Positions 7,006-15,027 of a stretch of 64,000 bases of DNA are shown here, one piece after another (the stretch's first letter is position 1; the number at the start of each line of letters is the position of its first letter). The DNA lies in NCBI GenBank assembly GCA_019347945.1, contig JAHWKK010000007.1, forward strand, positions 1 to 64,000. The letters run 5' to 3'. Source of the stretch: Acidobacteriota bacterium (GTDB lineage Bacteria > Acidobacteriota > Thermoanaerobaculia > Gp7-AA8 > JAHWKK01). The translations under genes and the position numbers were made by a program. The notes under the pieces were generated by a model that was not told the origin of the DNA, made no database searches, and was given only the letters and a program-made list of their open reading frames with translations.

Positions 7006-7200
7006 ACGTGCCGTTCACTTCGACGGTGATCGCCGACGTCCAGAACCAGCCCGGCGTGCTGGATATCTTCCACGCGGGAGGGAACGGGCGCGACCGGAAG
7101 TTCGGGACCGGACGCACCGGCCGCTACGTCCGGGTCCAGCTCGAGGCCAAGGAGTATCTGACGATCGCCGAGACCGAGATCTACGTCAATCCCACCGGCG
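7006..7200 (+). pseudogene. Fragment of an F5/8 type C-like (galactose-binding fold) domain
   Basis: In the frame through 7006 the translation includes DVQNQPGVLDIFH, TGRYVRVQLEAKEYLTIAETEIYV and a Pro/Gly end. This is the pattern of the last strands of discoidin/F5-8C carbohydrate-binding domains. There is no credible start and homology fades after about 7200, so it is a gene fragment. It may come from a cell-surface protein that once carried the RHS region. Confidence 0.45.
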
Positions 7201-7318
7201 GGCAGGCGAGCCTCGTCTCACCAGGCCATCTGGCCTCGCAACGCCACGCTCCGCGTCACCCGGACATCCAGCTCGCATCCGCGAGCGCGAGTCTCCGCCC
7301 TGGTGCAAGGACCGGAAT

Positions 7319-7366
7319 ACCATCTTCGACCGGGAGGGCGAGGCTCCTGCCGAGCCGCCCCGTTGC
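7319..7366. repeat. GSAGASPS-type interspersed repeat
   Basis: GGAGGGCGAGGCTCCTGCCG at 7335-7354 continues into AGCCGCC. The reverse strand would read GSAGASPSR and the forward strand REGEAPAEP. This short GC-rich palindrome-containing repeat (GGCTC-N5-GAGCC) is recurrent in Planctomycetes and some other phyla and is often mistranslated as protein. It is the only copy I noticed here. Confidence 0.5.
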
Positions 7367-7539
7367 AATCTCGCAGGATGTTTCGGAATCCGAGGCATCG
7401 CATCTCGAAGATTCCTCCGAACCGAGGATCGACGATCAACCGAGAGGCCTCCTGCGGCGTTTTGGCAACGCCTGCAAACGGGGATGGAGCCGCGTGACAA
7501 ACTCATTCACCCAAGGTGAAGGACCGAAGACATCGAGTC

Positions 7540-7964
7540 CGACGATCGCCAGCGACGCGTTCTCGCTGGATCTCGCGCACTACGCGCTGGCCGAGTCGAG
7601 CCTGCGAGGGGAGCAGCGAGCGACGAGTGGCGAGCGGCGAGCCTTTTCGAGCCCCGCGTCCCGAGCTCCGAGCCCCGCTTCTGTCACCGCGAGCGTGAGC
7701 TCGGTCACCGGCGATCGCCGCTACAATCTCTACTCACCCGAGATGAATCTTCTCTCCGAGACGGAGTACACCGACGCAACCACCCCGCCCATCCAGCACG
7801 ATTACGTCTGGTTCGCGGGGGCGCCGGTCGCGCAGGTAACCCACTCGGTCCCGTCGGGAAGAGAGGGCCAGACCTTCGTTATTCGGTTCAGTCACGCAAA
7901 TGTGACCGTCGAAGTGCTTCACAGAAACCGATCCGGTCCTAGAATCGTCGCTCATTGCTCGTGA
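7540..7964 (+). pseudogene. RHS core remnant truncated at a REP-like element
   Basis: Frame 7540 onward encodes ALAESSLR, heptamer-encoded Ser/Pro/Ala linker, SVTGDRRYNLYSPEMNLLSETEYTDA, then YVWFAGAPVAQVTHSVPSG. Homology with cassette 3 ends at about 7857, a few bases into the segment that heads every tip (base 1 of this window corresponds to about 7838). The sequence then switches to the REP-like copy at 7865. The frame continues by chance to a stop at 7964. No tip is present. Confidence 0.65.
7611..7676 (+). repeat. GAG-type heptanucleotide repeat, copy 3
   Basis: Units GAGCAGC, GAGCGAC, GAGTGGC, GAGCGGC, GAGCCTT, then after three bases GAGCCCC, GCGTCCC, GAGCTCC, GAGCCCC. This is the longest heptad run in the window and is translated within the RHS core remnant. 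Confidence 0.65.
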
Positions 7965-8125
7965 GCGCGTCACAAGTGCCGTCAAGACGGCCTAGCTGCG
8001 CCAGTATCGCATCGAGAATGCGCAGCTCAGGCACAGCTCGACAGTGGTGAGGCGATTCAGAACGGCTGTCGGATGAGAGCCTCGGGCGGAAGGGGCGGGG
8101 CATGCGCACGGAGAGTCGTGATGCT
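7865..8125 (+). repeat. Long intergenic repeat, copy 2, headed by REP-like copy i
   Basis: It begins GGGCCAGACCTTCG at 7865 and aligns with 2523-2790. Here it directly follows the truncated RHS core, and its right part overlaps the end of the transposase-like remnant on the minus strand. Confidence 0.6.
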
Positions 8126-8338
8126 TGAATCGATCAGGTGAGCGAGCCCCGGGACCCGATTCCTGTCCGTTTCCACCCGCTTGACGAGCGTCGAAACGTG
8201 GCCGTAGCTCGGCAGGCCGAGAAGCGCCGCGATGTCGCGGAGCCGGCTGAGCGATTCGATCCTGGCCAGATGCGCGATGATCGCCCTTCCGGGATGCCGC
8301 GCTACGTCGTCCTCATTCCCGTCTCCGGGCAAGGGCAT
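8057..8338 (-). pseudogene. Remnant of REP-associated (Y1-type) transposase, C-terminal part
   Basis: The 93-residue minus-strand frame contains HLARIESLSRLRDIAALLG and then SYGHVSTLVKRVE. This matches the helix-turn-helix tail seen in many RAYT/TnpA_REP transposases (related to the DnaA C-terminal helix-turn-helix). The catalytic HUH part is absent and the last ~25 residues are the intergenic repeat, so the gene is broken. It is a plausible past source of mobility for the REP-like elements here. The assignment is tentative. Confidence 0.4.
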
Positions 8339-8376
8339 GCCAGCGTGCAGGGGTCGCGTCTTGCGACATCACGAAA

Positions 8377-8871
8377 CTAGGTCTGCTGCACCTCAGCGCC
8401 GTCGATCTGATAGTCCGTCGCAGCGTGGAGCCGCTGCTCTTCCTTCGAAAGGAAATTATCGAGATCGAGGAGCAGCAGCACCGAGTCGCCCTCTCGAATG
8501 ATTCCGACGAAGAGCTCGCCTCGCAGGTCGTGGACCAGTCGAGGGGCGGGGAGGATCTCCTCGGTGGAAACGGTCAGTATCCGGCGGACGCCCTCGACTT
8601 TCAGACCGAGAGTCCCGACTTTCGAGCTGGTGACGAGAATGAGGGGATAGGGTGACGTCGTGGTTTCCGAGGGAAAGAATCTCGCGCGGAGATCGATGAT
8701 GGGGATCGCGCGATTGCGAACGACAGCGATCCCCTCGACGAATGGTGGAGCTCCGGGCACGGGTGTCGAGCCGGTGTAAGGGACAATCTGCCGGAGGCGC
8801 ATGATGTCGATGACGAACGACTCGCGGCCCACCTCGAACGTCAGCAGTCTGAGTGATCGGGCAGTCGACAT
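8377..8871 (-). CDS. CheW-like domain protein
   Basis: A 164-residue single CheW domain, starting at ATG 8871 (MSTARSLRLLTFEVGRESFV). Typical elements are the opening FEVG..SFVIDI, GAPPFVEGIAVVRNRAIPIIDLRARF, GLKVEGVRRI and the closing LLLLDLDNFL. CheW adaptors couple chemoreceptors to CheA kinase at the inner membrane. No cheA, receptor or other chemotaxis gene is nearby, so it is an orphan that may serve another receptor system. It is divergent from the zinc-ribbon FHA gene. Open frame extends upstream, but the start chosen begins the domain. Confidence 0.8.
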   Translation of the reverse strand: MSTARSLRLLTFEVGRESFVIDIMRLRQIVPYTGSTPVPGAPPFVEGIAVVRNRAIPIIDLRARFFPSETTTSPYPLILVTSSKVGTLGLKVEGVRRILTVSTEEILPAPRLVHDLRGELFVGIIREGDSVLLLLDLDNFLSKEEQRLHAATDYQIDGAEVQQT

Positions 8872-8961
8872 GTGAGTGAATTCTACCGTGCATGAGCTGG
8901 TGGGGGCACCGAGCTGGCGATCTGGACCGTCGTGCCGGGTTCGGGTTAATGTTCTGGCGCG

Positions 8962-9927
8962 ATGCCGATCGTTCGTTGCAGCGGATGTGATCAGCCTTAC
9001 GACATACCGCCGGCGGTGGCGACCAAGCTGCCGTCCTCGATTGCACGCTGCACATGTGGGAAGCTTCTGTTCGGGAACCGGGAGGTGCTGGTCACGCAGG
9101 CTTTGACGCATGGCGATTTGCCCGAGATCGACGTCTCGTTTTATCGGGTCGACGATGTTCCGAGCGCTCCGAGCGAGTCTTCGCCGGAGGCCCCGTTCTC
9201 AGAAGGCGAGCCGATCAGTTTGAGGATCAACGCCCTGGGGGCCGGGAGGAAGATCGACGATGTTTTCACGATCGACGAGGCGCCCCTCTACCTAGGCCGG
9301 ATGGGGTGTCACGTCCAGATTGAGGATGCCGAGCTCTCGATCCGCCATTGCCGGATCGAGCGGAGGGGCGGGGAGCTCTGGGTCGTCGACGAGGGTTCGC
9401 ATACAGGAACCTACATGGACGGAGAAGCGATCGCCGAAGCGAGACTCGGAGACGGCGTCCATCTGATTCGCGCCGGGGGCGCGCTCGTCGCGGTCGAGCC
9501 GACCGAAGAGAAGGGGCAGCTCGTCGAGCCGGTGACGCTCGCCACCGAGAAGCTTCTCGAGGGCTCGCCGCTGCTGATGAAGAAGCTGCTCGAGCGGGGC
9601 GCGAGATCTGCCCGTGAAGCGAACGAGACTCGGCTGGTCCTGGTCTGCGTCGACGGTCCCTGCTCCGGTAACGAATACGACATCCCGCCCGAGGGAGGCA
9701 TCGTCGGCCGGCAGGGCACGGTGCGGATTCCCGACGAGTATCTCTCGAGGAAGCATTTCGCCTTCATTCGTGACGAGGAGGATGGAACATTGCGAATCAG
9801 GGATCTCGGGTCGAGCAACGGAACGTTTCTGAACACGCTTCCTGCCCGTGATACCCGGGTAAGGGACGGGGATGAAGTTCGGGCGGGTTACAGCGTTTTT
9901 CGACTGGAGCGGAGAAATCGGGTCTGA
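8962..9927 (+). CDS. Zinc-ribbon protein with two FHA domains
   Basis: This 321-residue protein begins with a zinc-ribbon-like module (C6xxC9 and C33xC35). Two forkhead-associated domains follow. The first is at about residues 110-165 (LGRMGCHVQIED, SIRHCRIERR, EGSHTGTYMDG). The second is at about 245-305 (VGRQGTVRIPDEYLSRKHFAF, LGSSNGTFLN). FHA domains bind phosphothreonine peptides. The second has the canonical R..S.KH..NGT residues, while the first is more divergent. It is cytosolic and probably acts in Ser/Thr phosphorylation signalling, as does the FHA phosphatase at 18723. It converges with the diguanylate cyclase gene with a 4-base gap. Confidence 0.8.
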   Translation: MPIVRCSGCDQPYDIPPAVATKLPSSIARCTCGKLLFGNREVLVTQALTHGDLPEIDVSFYRVDDVPSAPSESSPEAPFSEGEPISLRINALGAGRKIDDVFTIDEAPLYLGRMGCHVQIEDAELSIRHCRIERRGGELWVVDEGSHTGTYMDGEAIAEARLGDGVHLIRAGGALVAVEPTEEKGQLVEPVTLATEKLLEGSPLLMKKLLERGARSAREANETRLVLVCVDGPCSGNEYDIPPEGGIVGRQGTVRIPDEYLSRKHFAFIRDEEDGTLRIRDLGSSNGTFLNTLPARDTRVRDGDEVRAGYSVFRLERRNRV

Positions 9928-9931
9928 AGCG

Positions 9932-10714
9932 TCAGTTGGTTTCCCACAGCTCGACCCGGTTGCGGCCACTCTGCTTTGCTCGATACAAAGCCTTGTCGGC
10001 GAGCTCGATCAGATCTTCGGCTTCCTGCATTCCGTGCTCCCCCGTGACGCCAGCGACGCCGATCGAGGCCGTCACGTGAAAGGGGGTAACGGTCGACCTG
10101 ATGGTGTTCTCTTCAATTCGCTCGCGGATTCGCTCGGCGACGACCATCGTGTTATCGACCTCTGTCGATGGAAGCATCAGGCAGAATTCCTCGCCGCCGT
10201 AGCGACCGGGAATGTCATACGCACGAAGGCTCTCGCGAATGATCCGTCCCATGTCGCGAAGAACTTCGTCTCCGATCAGATGCCCGTAGGAATCGTTGAC
10301 GTCCTTGAAGTGGTCGACGTCAATCATCAGAACGGACATCGGAAACTCGTGGCGTTGCGAGCGCTGAAGTTCCTGATTGATTTTGTCCTTGACGAACCAG
10401 CGGGTATAGAGTCCGGTCAGGAGGTCGCGAGTTGCCATTTCAGCGAGAGTCCGGTTCTGCTGAACCAGCTCCTGGTTTCGCAGCTCGGCGAGGCGGAGAT
10501 CCTCGCGCAGACTGACGATGGCGGTGCTCGAGTCTTCATTGCGCCGAACAAGGTCTTCGAGCTCGGCGCAGAAACGCGTTTCATCGACGGTCAGCGACTC
10601 CGGACAGGTGACTTTAATCCTGAGGCTCTCGTCAAGGGTGACTTCGAACCGGCGGCCCGTGATTCGCGACAGGTTGTCGATGAGCTGAAGAGACGCTCGG
10701 CTGATACTGCCCAT
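9932..10714 (-). CDS. Diguanylate cyclase (GGDEF domain)
   Basis: A 260-residue soluble protein makes c-di-GMP from two GTP. Residues 1-90 form an unrecognised, partly coiled N-terminus. The GGDEF domain follows (TRDLLTGLYTRWF, DVDHFKDVNDSYGH). The active-site motif is GGEEF at residues 173-177, an accepted active variant. An inhibitory I-site RxxD (RAYD, 164-167) lies exactly five residues upstream, so product inhibition is likely. There is no membrane segment. Confidence 0.9.
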   Translation of the reverse strand: MGSISRASLQLIDNLSRITGRRFEVTLDESLRIKVTCPESLTVDETRFCAELEDLVRRNEDSSTAIVSLREDLRLAELRNQELVQQNRTLAEMATRDLLTGLYTRWFVKDKINQELQRSQRHEFPMSVLMIDVDHFKDVNDSYGHLIGDEVLRDMGRIIRESLRAYDIPGRYGGEEFCLMLPSTEVDNTMVVAERIRERIEENTIRSTVTPFHVTASIGVAGVTGEHGMQEAEDLIELADKALYRAKQSGRNRVELWETN

Positions 10715-10853
10715 TGGTTAGAACTTTCGGTCTGGGTGATTGATCGGGGGGTATTCGAGACCAATCATTATATGCAACTCAGGAGGCAATGCAATCACGA
10801 GGGATGAACTGGAACAGGGGGGCCGTCGCGAGTTTCGAAAAGGGGACGAGATC

Positions 10854-11981
10854 GTGGTCTCTCCCGAAAAACTCGTGGCTGGCGGCGCGTCCCTCTCCCG
10901 TCTCGGTTCCGCCGTGGTGTTCGTGGAGGGGTTGTATCCGGGGGACGTCGCCTCGGCCATCGTGGAGCGAGCCGGGAAGAGCTCGATCGTCGCCGTTCCG
11001 GCCGAGCTGATCGAACCGAGCCCTCTGCGTCGCGTCGCTCCCTGCCCGGTGGCGCTCGAGTGCGGAGGTTGCGACTGGACCTCGCTGAGGCTGGATGCCC
11101 AGCTCGATGCCCGGAAGAGCATTCTTCTCGAATCTCTGATTCGGACGGGCGGCTTCGAGGAGGCAGATCTCCCCGCGCTGACGGTGCACCCGTCGCCGTT
11201 GCGCTACCGCCTTCGCGGACGGCTTCACTTCTCCGGTGAGGGCCGGCCCGGGTTCTTTGCCAGAAGATCGAACAGGGTCGTCCCGGTTCCCGATGAATGT
11301 GAACTTCTCCCGATCGAGGTGATCGAATCGGCGCGGGCGCAACGAGCTGCGAGCGAGACGAGAGCATTCTTTTACGACGGCGAGTCAGTCATTTGGGGGT
11401 CCGAGGCTTTTCCGGCCTCCGTCTCACTCCGGGCAGGCCGCTGGCGATGGAGCGCTTCAACGGCGGCCTTTCTCCAGGCGAATCGCCATCTCCTGACCGA
11501 TCTCGTCGAAACGGTCCTCGAGCATGCTCGCGCGGCCGGCTCCAGGAACCTGGCGCTCGACCTCTACGGCGGGGTTGGATTTTTTGCAATCCCACTCACC
11601 GAGGTGTTCGAAGCGGTATATTCCGTCGAGGGAAATGACGAATCGTCGTCGATGGCCCGGATCAACGGTCTTGCGGCGACGGATCACGGGACCATGGATG
11701 CGGTTACGGGAGATGTCGAAGAATGGTTGACCGAGTTCGACGGAAGGGCGGAGTTCGTCCTTGTGGATCCACCGAGAGGCGGATTGTCATCCGGGCTGAT
11801 CGAAGAAATCGACCGGATCGTTCCCGATATCCTGTCGTACCTCTCGTGCGACCCGGTGACCTTCGCGCGAGATGCCGCCCTGCTGGCCGGAAAGGGATGG
11901 AAAATCGATTCCCTCGATCAGTTCGACCTCTTTCCCAACACGCATCACGTCGAGACGCTCGGAAGATTCTCGAAGAGGTGA
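10854..11981 (+). CDS. TrmA/RlmD-family RNA (uracil-5-)-methyltransferase
   Basis: A class I SAM-dependent RNA methyltransferase. It has an N-terminal TRAM-like segment (LVAGGASLSRL), iron-sulfur cysteines (CPVALECGGCDW), SAM-binding LALDLYGGVGFF, catalytic DPPRGG and the nucleophile Cys in YLSCDP, with the family ending FPNTHHVE. It methylates uracil C5 in tRNA or rRNA; which RNA cannot be told from sequence. GTG 10854 has an AAAGGGG site upstream and gives 375 residues. The frame is open to TTG 10740, and a good AGGAGG site at 10782 points to an ATG (10789) in another frame, so the start is uncertain. Confidence 0.85.
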   Translation: MVSPEKLVAGGASLSRLGSAVVFVEGLYPGDVASAIVERAGKSSIVAVPAELIEPSPLRRVAPCPVALECGGCDWTSLRLDAQLDARKSILLESLIRTGGFEEADLPALTVHPSPLRYRLRGRLHFSGEGRPGFFARRSNRVVPVPDECELLPIEVIESARAQRAASETRAFFYDGESVIWGSEAFPASVSLRAGRWRWSASTAAFLQANRHLLTDLVETVLEHARAAGSRNLALDLYGGVGFFAIPLTEVFEAVYSVEGNDESSSMARINGLAATDHGTMDAVTGDVEEWLTEFDGRAEFVLVDPPRGGLSSGLIEEIDRIVPDILSYLSCDPVTFARDAALLAGKGWKIDSLDQFDLFPNTHHVETLGRFSKR

Positions 11982-12012
11982 AAAAGAGTGGCGACCCCGA
12001 GGGTCGCCACTC
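11981..12012 (-). terminator. Intrinsic terminator for the lipoprotein gene at 12039
   Basis: A perfect 12-bp stem, GAGTGGCGACCC (11986-11997) with GGGTCGCCACTC (12001-12012), has a 3-base loop. On the minus strand it is followed by five T (11985-11981). It sits 27 bases past the minus-strand stop and right at the stop of the convergent methyltransferase gene. Confidence 0.85.
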
Positions 12013-12038
12013 GTTGAATCGCTCGTGAGACTGGTGGC

Positions 12039-12542
12039 TTATCTGCCTTCCAGCCCGGGCTCGACGATCTGGAAATGCTGCTCGTTGACCCTCTCGTCGC
12101 CAACCCAGATCTCGGCGCGGTAGTCCCCGACCTGCCAGCCGGTCGTGTTGGCCGAGAAATTCAGGTACTTCTGACCCGGAGAGACGGACTTTTCTTCGCC
12201 GTCACCGATGGCCATCTCGCCCGGTCCGTACCACATGACCATGACGGCGGCATCCACGGGGGCATCGCCGACTTCCATCGCGACATAAACAGTCTCGCCG
12301 GGCGCGAAATCGTCTCCGCCTTCGCCGATGAGGACGGAACCGTCGGTGTTGAGCTCGTGTCCGATCGTGACGTCGTCGATCCATGTTTGTGCGTTCAGAG
12401 GACTGACGTCGTCCTGCGCACCGACACCCGGAACTTCAGTCGTCGAGGCCTCGGGTGGCGCCTCGGATGCCTCTTCACGGCAGGCACCGAGCGCCAGAAC
12501 GAGCAATACTGACATCACTGCTATCAAGAATCTGTTCTTCAT
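12039..12542 (-). CDS. Lipoprotein with single Ig-like beta domain
   Basis: This 167-residue lipoprotein has signal MKNRFLIAVMSVLLVLALGAC with lipobox LGAC (Cys21), a Glu/Pro/Thr linker to about residue 50, and one beta-rich domain (ETVYVAMEVGDAP, MVMWYGPGE, GWQVGDYRAEIWVG, FQIVEP). The same layout occurs in the lipoprotein at 43137, so the two look paralogous. The domain pattern suggests an Ig-like fold. No function is recognised. The gene has its own terminator and a good AAGGAG site before the ATG. Confidence 0.7.
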   Translation of the reverse strand: MKNRFLIAVMSVLLVLALGACREEASEAPPEASTTEVPGVGAQDDVSPLNAQTWIDDVTIGHELNTDGSVLIGEGGDDFAPGETVYVAMEVGDAPVDAAVMVMWYGPGEMAIGDGEEKSVSPGQKYLNFSANTTGWQVGDYRAEIWVGDERVNEQHFQIVEPGLEGR

Positions 12543-12718
12543 CCTTTTTTCTCCTTGTCAATCATGTGATCCCTACACAGATCACCAGCGCAGCGTCATG
12601 CTGCAATCGGGGCGTTGAGTGGCAAAAGCGATGCCGAGAGGCTCGAAACCGGTGGAAAATCAGTCCAGGAGTGTGACAGGATGAGTCCCGTCACCCGCCC
12701 GACTGCCCGGCTTCCGTC

Positions 12719-14995
12719 ATGGAACGGACGCCGATTCCCGCCGCCCATCCCGTTCTCGCGCTGCTCTGCTGCCAGGCCATCGTGTCGGCCGGAGGAGTGC
12801 CGGTGCCGGCGCCGGTGCTCGTCTCCGGCGTGGCGATCTGCTGCGTCGGTCTGTTTCTGCCGGACCGCCGGGTGGTCCGGGCGGGGATCATCGTCATCGC
12901 GTTGTGGGCCGGGTCGTGGGCGGGGTTGAGGGAGAAGGAAGCGCAGACTCGCGCGGCCGGGATCGCGGGGGAGCTGGCCGGCCCTCGATTCGCCGAGCTC
13001 GTCGTCGCAGTCGAGAGCTCATGGTGGGAGAGGCCGGCGGGTAGTGTTCTGGATGCGCGAGATTTCGTACTCATCCGCGGTGGTGAGAAGCGGAGAATCG
13101 ATCTGCCGATCCGTATCTACGCCCCCGTCGAGGTGCCCGCTCGACTGCTCGATCCGGCGGTGAGCCATCTGAGGTTGAAGGGAGCAGTCGGGCGATCGAA
13201 ACAGACCGGGCAGCTCTACGTCTCGGTCAAATCGTGGAGGCTGGTCCAGCCGGTCCCGGGACCCGGCCGACTCCTCGATCTCCGAGCAGTCAGCCGCAGG
13301 CTCGGGACCGCTCTCGATGCTTTGGCGGCCGAGGCGCCGGAGCGGGTCGGGACGATCGCCCTGGTCAAGGCGGTCGCGCTCGGCAAGGACGAATCCCTCG
13401 ACGAGCCCACCAGGGAGAGGTTCAGGCGAGCCGGCACTTATCATCTGCTCGTCTTTTCAGGGCTGCAGATAGCTCTGGCTGCGGCCCTGATCATTCGCTG
13501 CGCGGAGCTCCTGAATCTCGGGCGGTTGCGATATCTGGTGCTGATCTTCGTCGCTCTGGCGAGCCCTCCTTTTGCCGGCGCTGAACCTTCGGTCACGCGC
13601 GCTGCGCTGATGGTCGGTCTTCTCTCTGCGTCGAGGCTGGCGACCCGGCCAACGGGCATGGAGAACCTCCTTTTCGTTTCCCTCGGACTGAGACTGCTGA
13701 CCAGTCCAGCCGAGCTCGGCGATCCCGGGTTGTGGCTCACCTATGCCGCCACCGGAGGGTTGATCTTCATCGGCAAACCGATGGCCGCTCGATGCAGGGG
13801 ACCTTTGATGAAAACAGTCTGTTTCGGTCTCGCCGCCGAGGTTGCCACCACTCCACTCACTCTCCTCTTCTTCAGTCATTACGTGCTGGGGGGCGGACTC
13901 GTGACGATTGCGGTCGCGCCGCTCATGACGCTGGTGCTCGCTGCTTCGTGGTCGATGATGTTGTTCATCGTGGTCGGCTGGGAACTGGTCGTGAAGGTAC
14001 TCCTCGACTTTCTTCACCTCCTGTTCGAGGTGATCGAGATGGTCAACGTCTTTTCGGGAGAAGTGCTCGATCTCGGCCATTTCGCGCCTGCCCCGCCTGT
14101 CTGGCTGGTGATCGTTGCGTTCGCTGCGGCCCTTCTCATGATTCTCCTGGAGCGACATCCGATCCTTATCGCCTGCTGTCTCGCGATGCCGGGACTCGTC
14201 TCCATTCTCGGCGGAGGCCAGGAGCTCGTGAGCACGCCCTCGGTCACTGTGCTGGACGTCGGGCAGGGAGATGCGATTCTTCTTCAGGACGGCTCGGTCA
14301 CCATGCTGATCGACGGGGGCGGACGAAGGAACGATCCCTCCTTCTGGCGCCGCGTGCTGGTTCCCTCATTGATGAAGGCGGGGGTCAACGAGCTCGATGT
14401 CGTCGTCCTTTCCCATCCCGACGCGGATCATTGCGGGGGACTGCCGGGTCTGGTCGAAAGAATTCGGGTGGAAAGCGTCTGGATGTCGCGGCGTCACGTG
14501 CGGGAGCCGTGCGCTCGGGATCTCTTAGCCGCGGCTCTCGCGCGGGATACAGGGATCGTTTTTCTCAGAGATGGACACGTGGAAGAGGTAGGGGAGTTCC
14601 GGATCGAGGCGATCGTTCCCCGTCTCCGGTACAAGAGGTCCCCGCTGAACAACGGCTCGGTCGCGCTGCGGGTCAGGGCGAACGGCGCGAGTCTGCTGCT
14701 GGCAGGGGATCTGGAGGATGAAGCGGAAAAAACGCTTGCCGAGGAGGAAGGGGAGAGGATCAGGGCGGACTATCTGAAGGTGGGTCACCACGGAGCGCGC
14801 CGCTCGACGACGGAGGTTTTTCTCGACGCGGTCAGGCCGTGCAGGGCTCTCATTTCAGTGGGCAGAGACAACCCGTTCGGCCATCCCCACCCGGACACCC
14901 TGAAGAGGCTTCGCTCGAGGCGGGTCCGCATTCACCGGACCGACCTCGATGGGGCCGTGCGGCTGAGTTTTGATCCGGTGCCTTGCCCGCGTTGA
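12719..14995 (+). CDS. comEC: ComEC/Rec2-family DNA uptake channel
   Basis: This 758-residue inner-membrane protein of natural transformation translocates single-stranded DNA into the cytoplasm. It has N-terminal membrane helices, an OB-like periplasmic stretch, the Competence domain (FRRAGTYHLLVFSGLQIALAA with many helices to about residue 500) and a C-terminal metallo-beta-lactamase-like domain (VLDVGQGDAILLQDG, LSHPDADHCGGL, KVGHHGARRSTTEVFL). Length is normal for three-part ComEC. No other competence gene adjoins. Its stop codon lies within the -35 element of the next gene's promoter. Confidence 0.93.
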   Translation: MERTPIPAAHPVLALLCCQAIVSAGGVPVPAPVLVSGVAICCVGLFLPDRRVVRAGIIVIALWAGSWAGLREKEAQTRAAGIAGELAGPRFAELVVAVESSWWERPAGSVLDARDFVLIRGGEKRRIDLPIRIYAPVEVPARLLDPAVSHLRLKGAVGRSKQTGQLYVSVKSWRLVQPVPGPGRLLDLRAVSRRLGTALDALAAEAPERVGTIALVKAVALGKDESLDEPTRERFRRAGTYHLLVFSGLQIALAAALIIRCAELLNLGRLRYLVLIFVALASPPFAGAEPSVTRAALMVGLLSASRLATRPTGMENLLFVSLGLRLLTSPAELGDPGLWLTYAATGGLIFIGKPMAARCRGPLMKTVCFGLAAEVATTPLTLLFFSHYVLGGGLVTIAVAPLMTLVLAASWSMMLFIVVGWELVVKVLLDFLHLLFEVIEMVNVFSGEVLDLGHFAPAPPVWLVIVAFAAALLMILLERHPILIACCLAMPGLVSILGGGQELVSTPSVTVLDVGQGDAILLQDGSVTMLIDGGGRRNDPSFWRRVLVPSLMKAGVNELDVVVLSHPDADHCGGLPGLVERIRVESVWMSRRHVREPCARDLLAAALARDTGIVFLRDGHVEEVGEFRIEAIVPRLRYKRSPLNNGSVALRVRANGASLLLAGDLEDEAEKTLAEEEGERIRADYLKVGHHGARRSTTEVFLDAVRPCRALISVGRDNPFGHPHPDTLKRLRSRRVRIHRTDLDGAVRLSFDPVPCPR

Positions 14996-15020
14996 CGTTC
15001 GCTGGTTTCGACCCTATGAT
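14992..15020 (+). promoter_or_regulatory. Sigma-70-type promoter, probably leaderless transcript
   Basis: TTGACG (14992-14997), a 17-base spacer and TATGAT (15015-15020) form a near-consensus promoter overlapping the comEC stop. The expected start site lies at about 15027, right at ATG 15028, so the mRNA would have almost no leader. Confidence 0.7.
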
Positions 15021-15027
15021 TTTTGAT

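Noticed and set aside
1-8340. CRISPR array suggested by many short repeats
   Set aside because: Repeat copies are irregularly spaced, divergent and separated by coding modules, not by uniform spacers.
12600-12718. Possible cobalamin or c-di-GMP riboswitch before comEC (GGTGGAAAATC)
   Set aside because: Only short pieces match; the conserved CCCGCCACTG and closing motifs are absent, and comEC is not a usual target.
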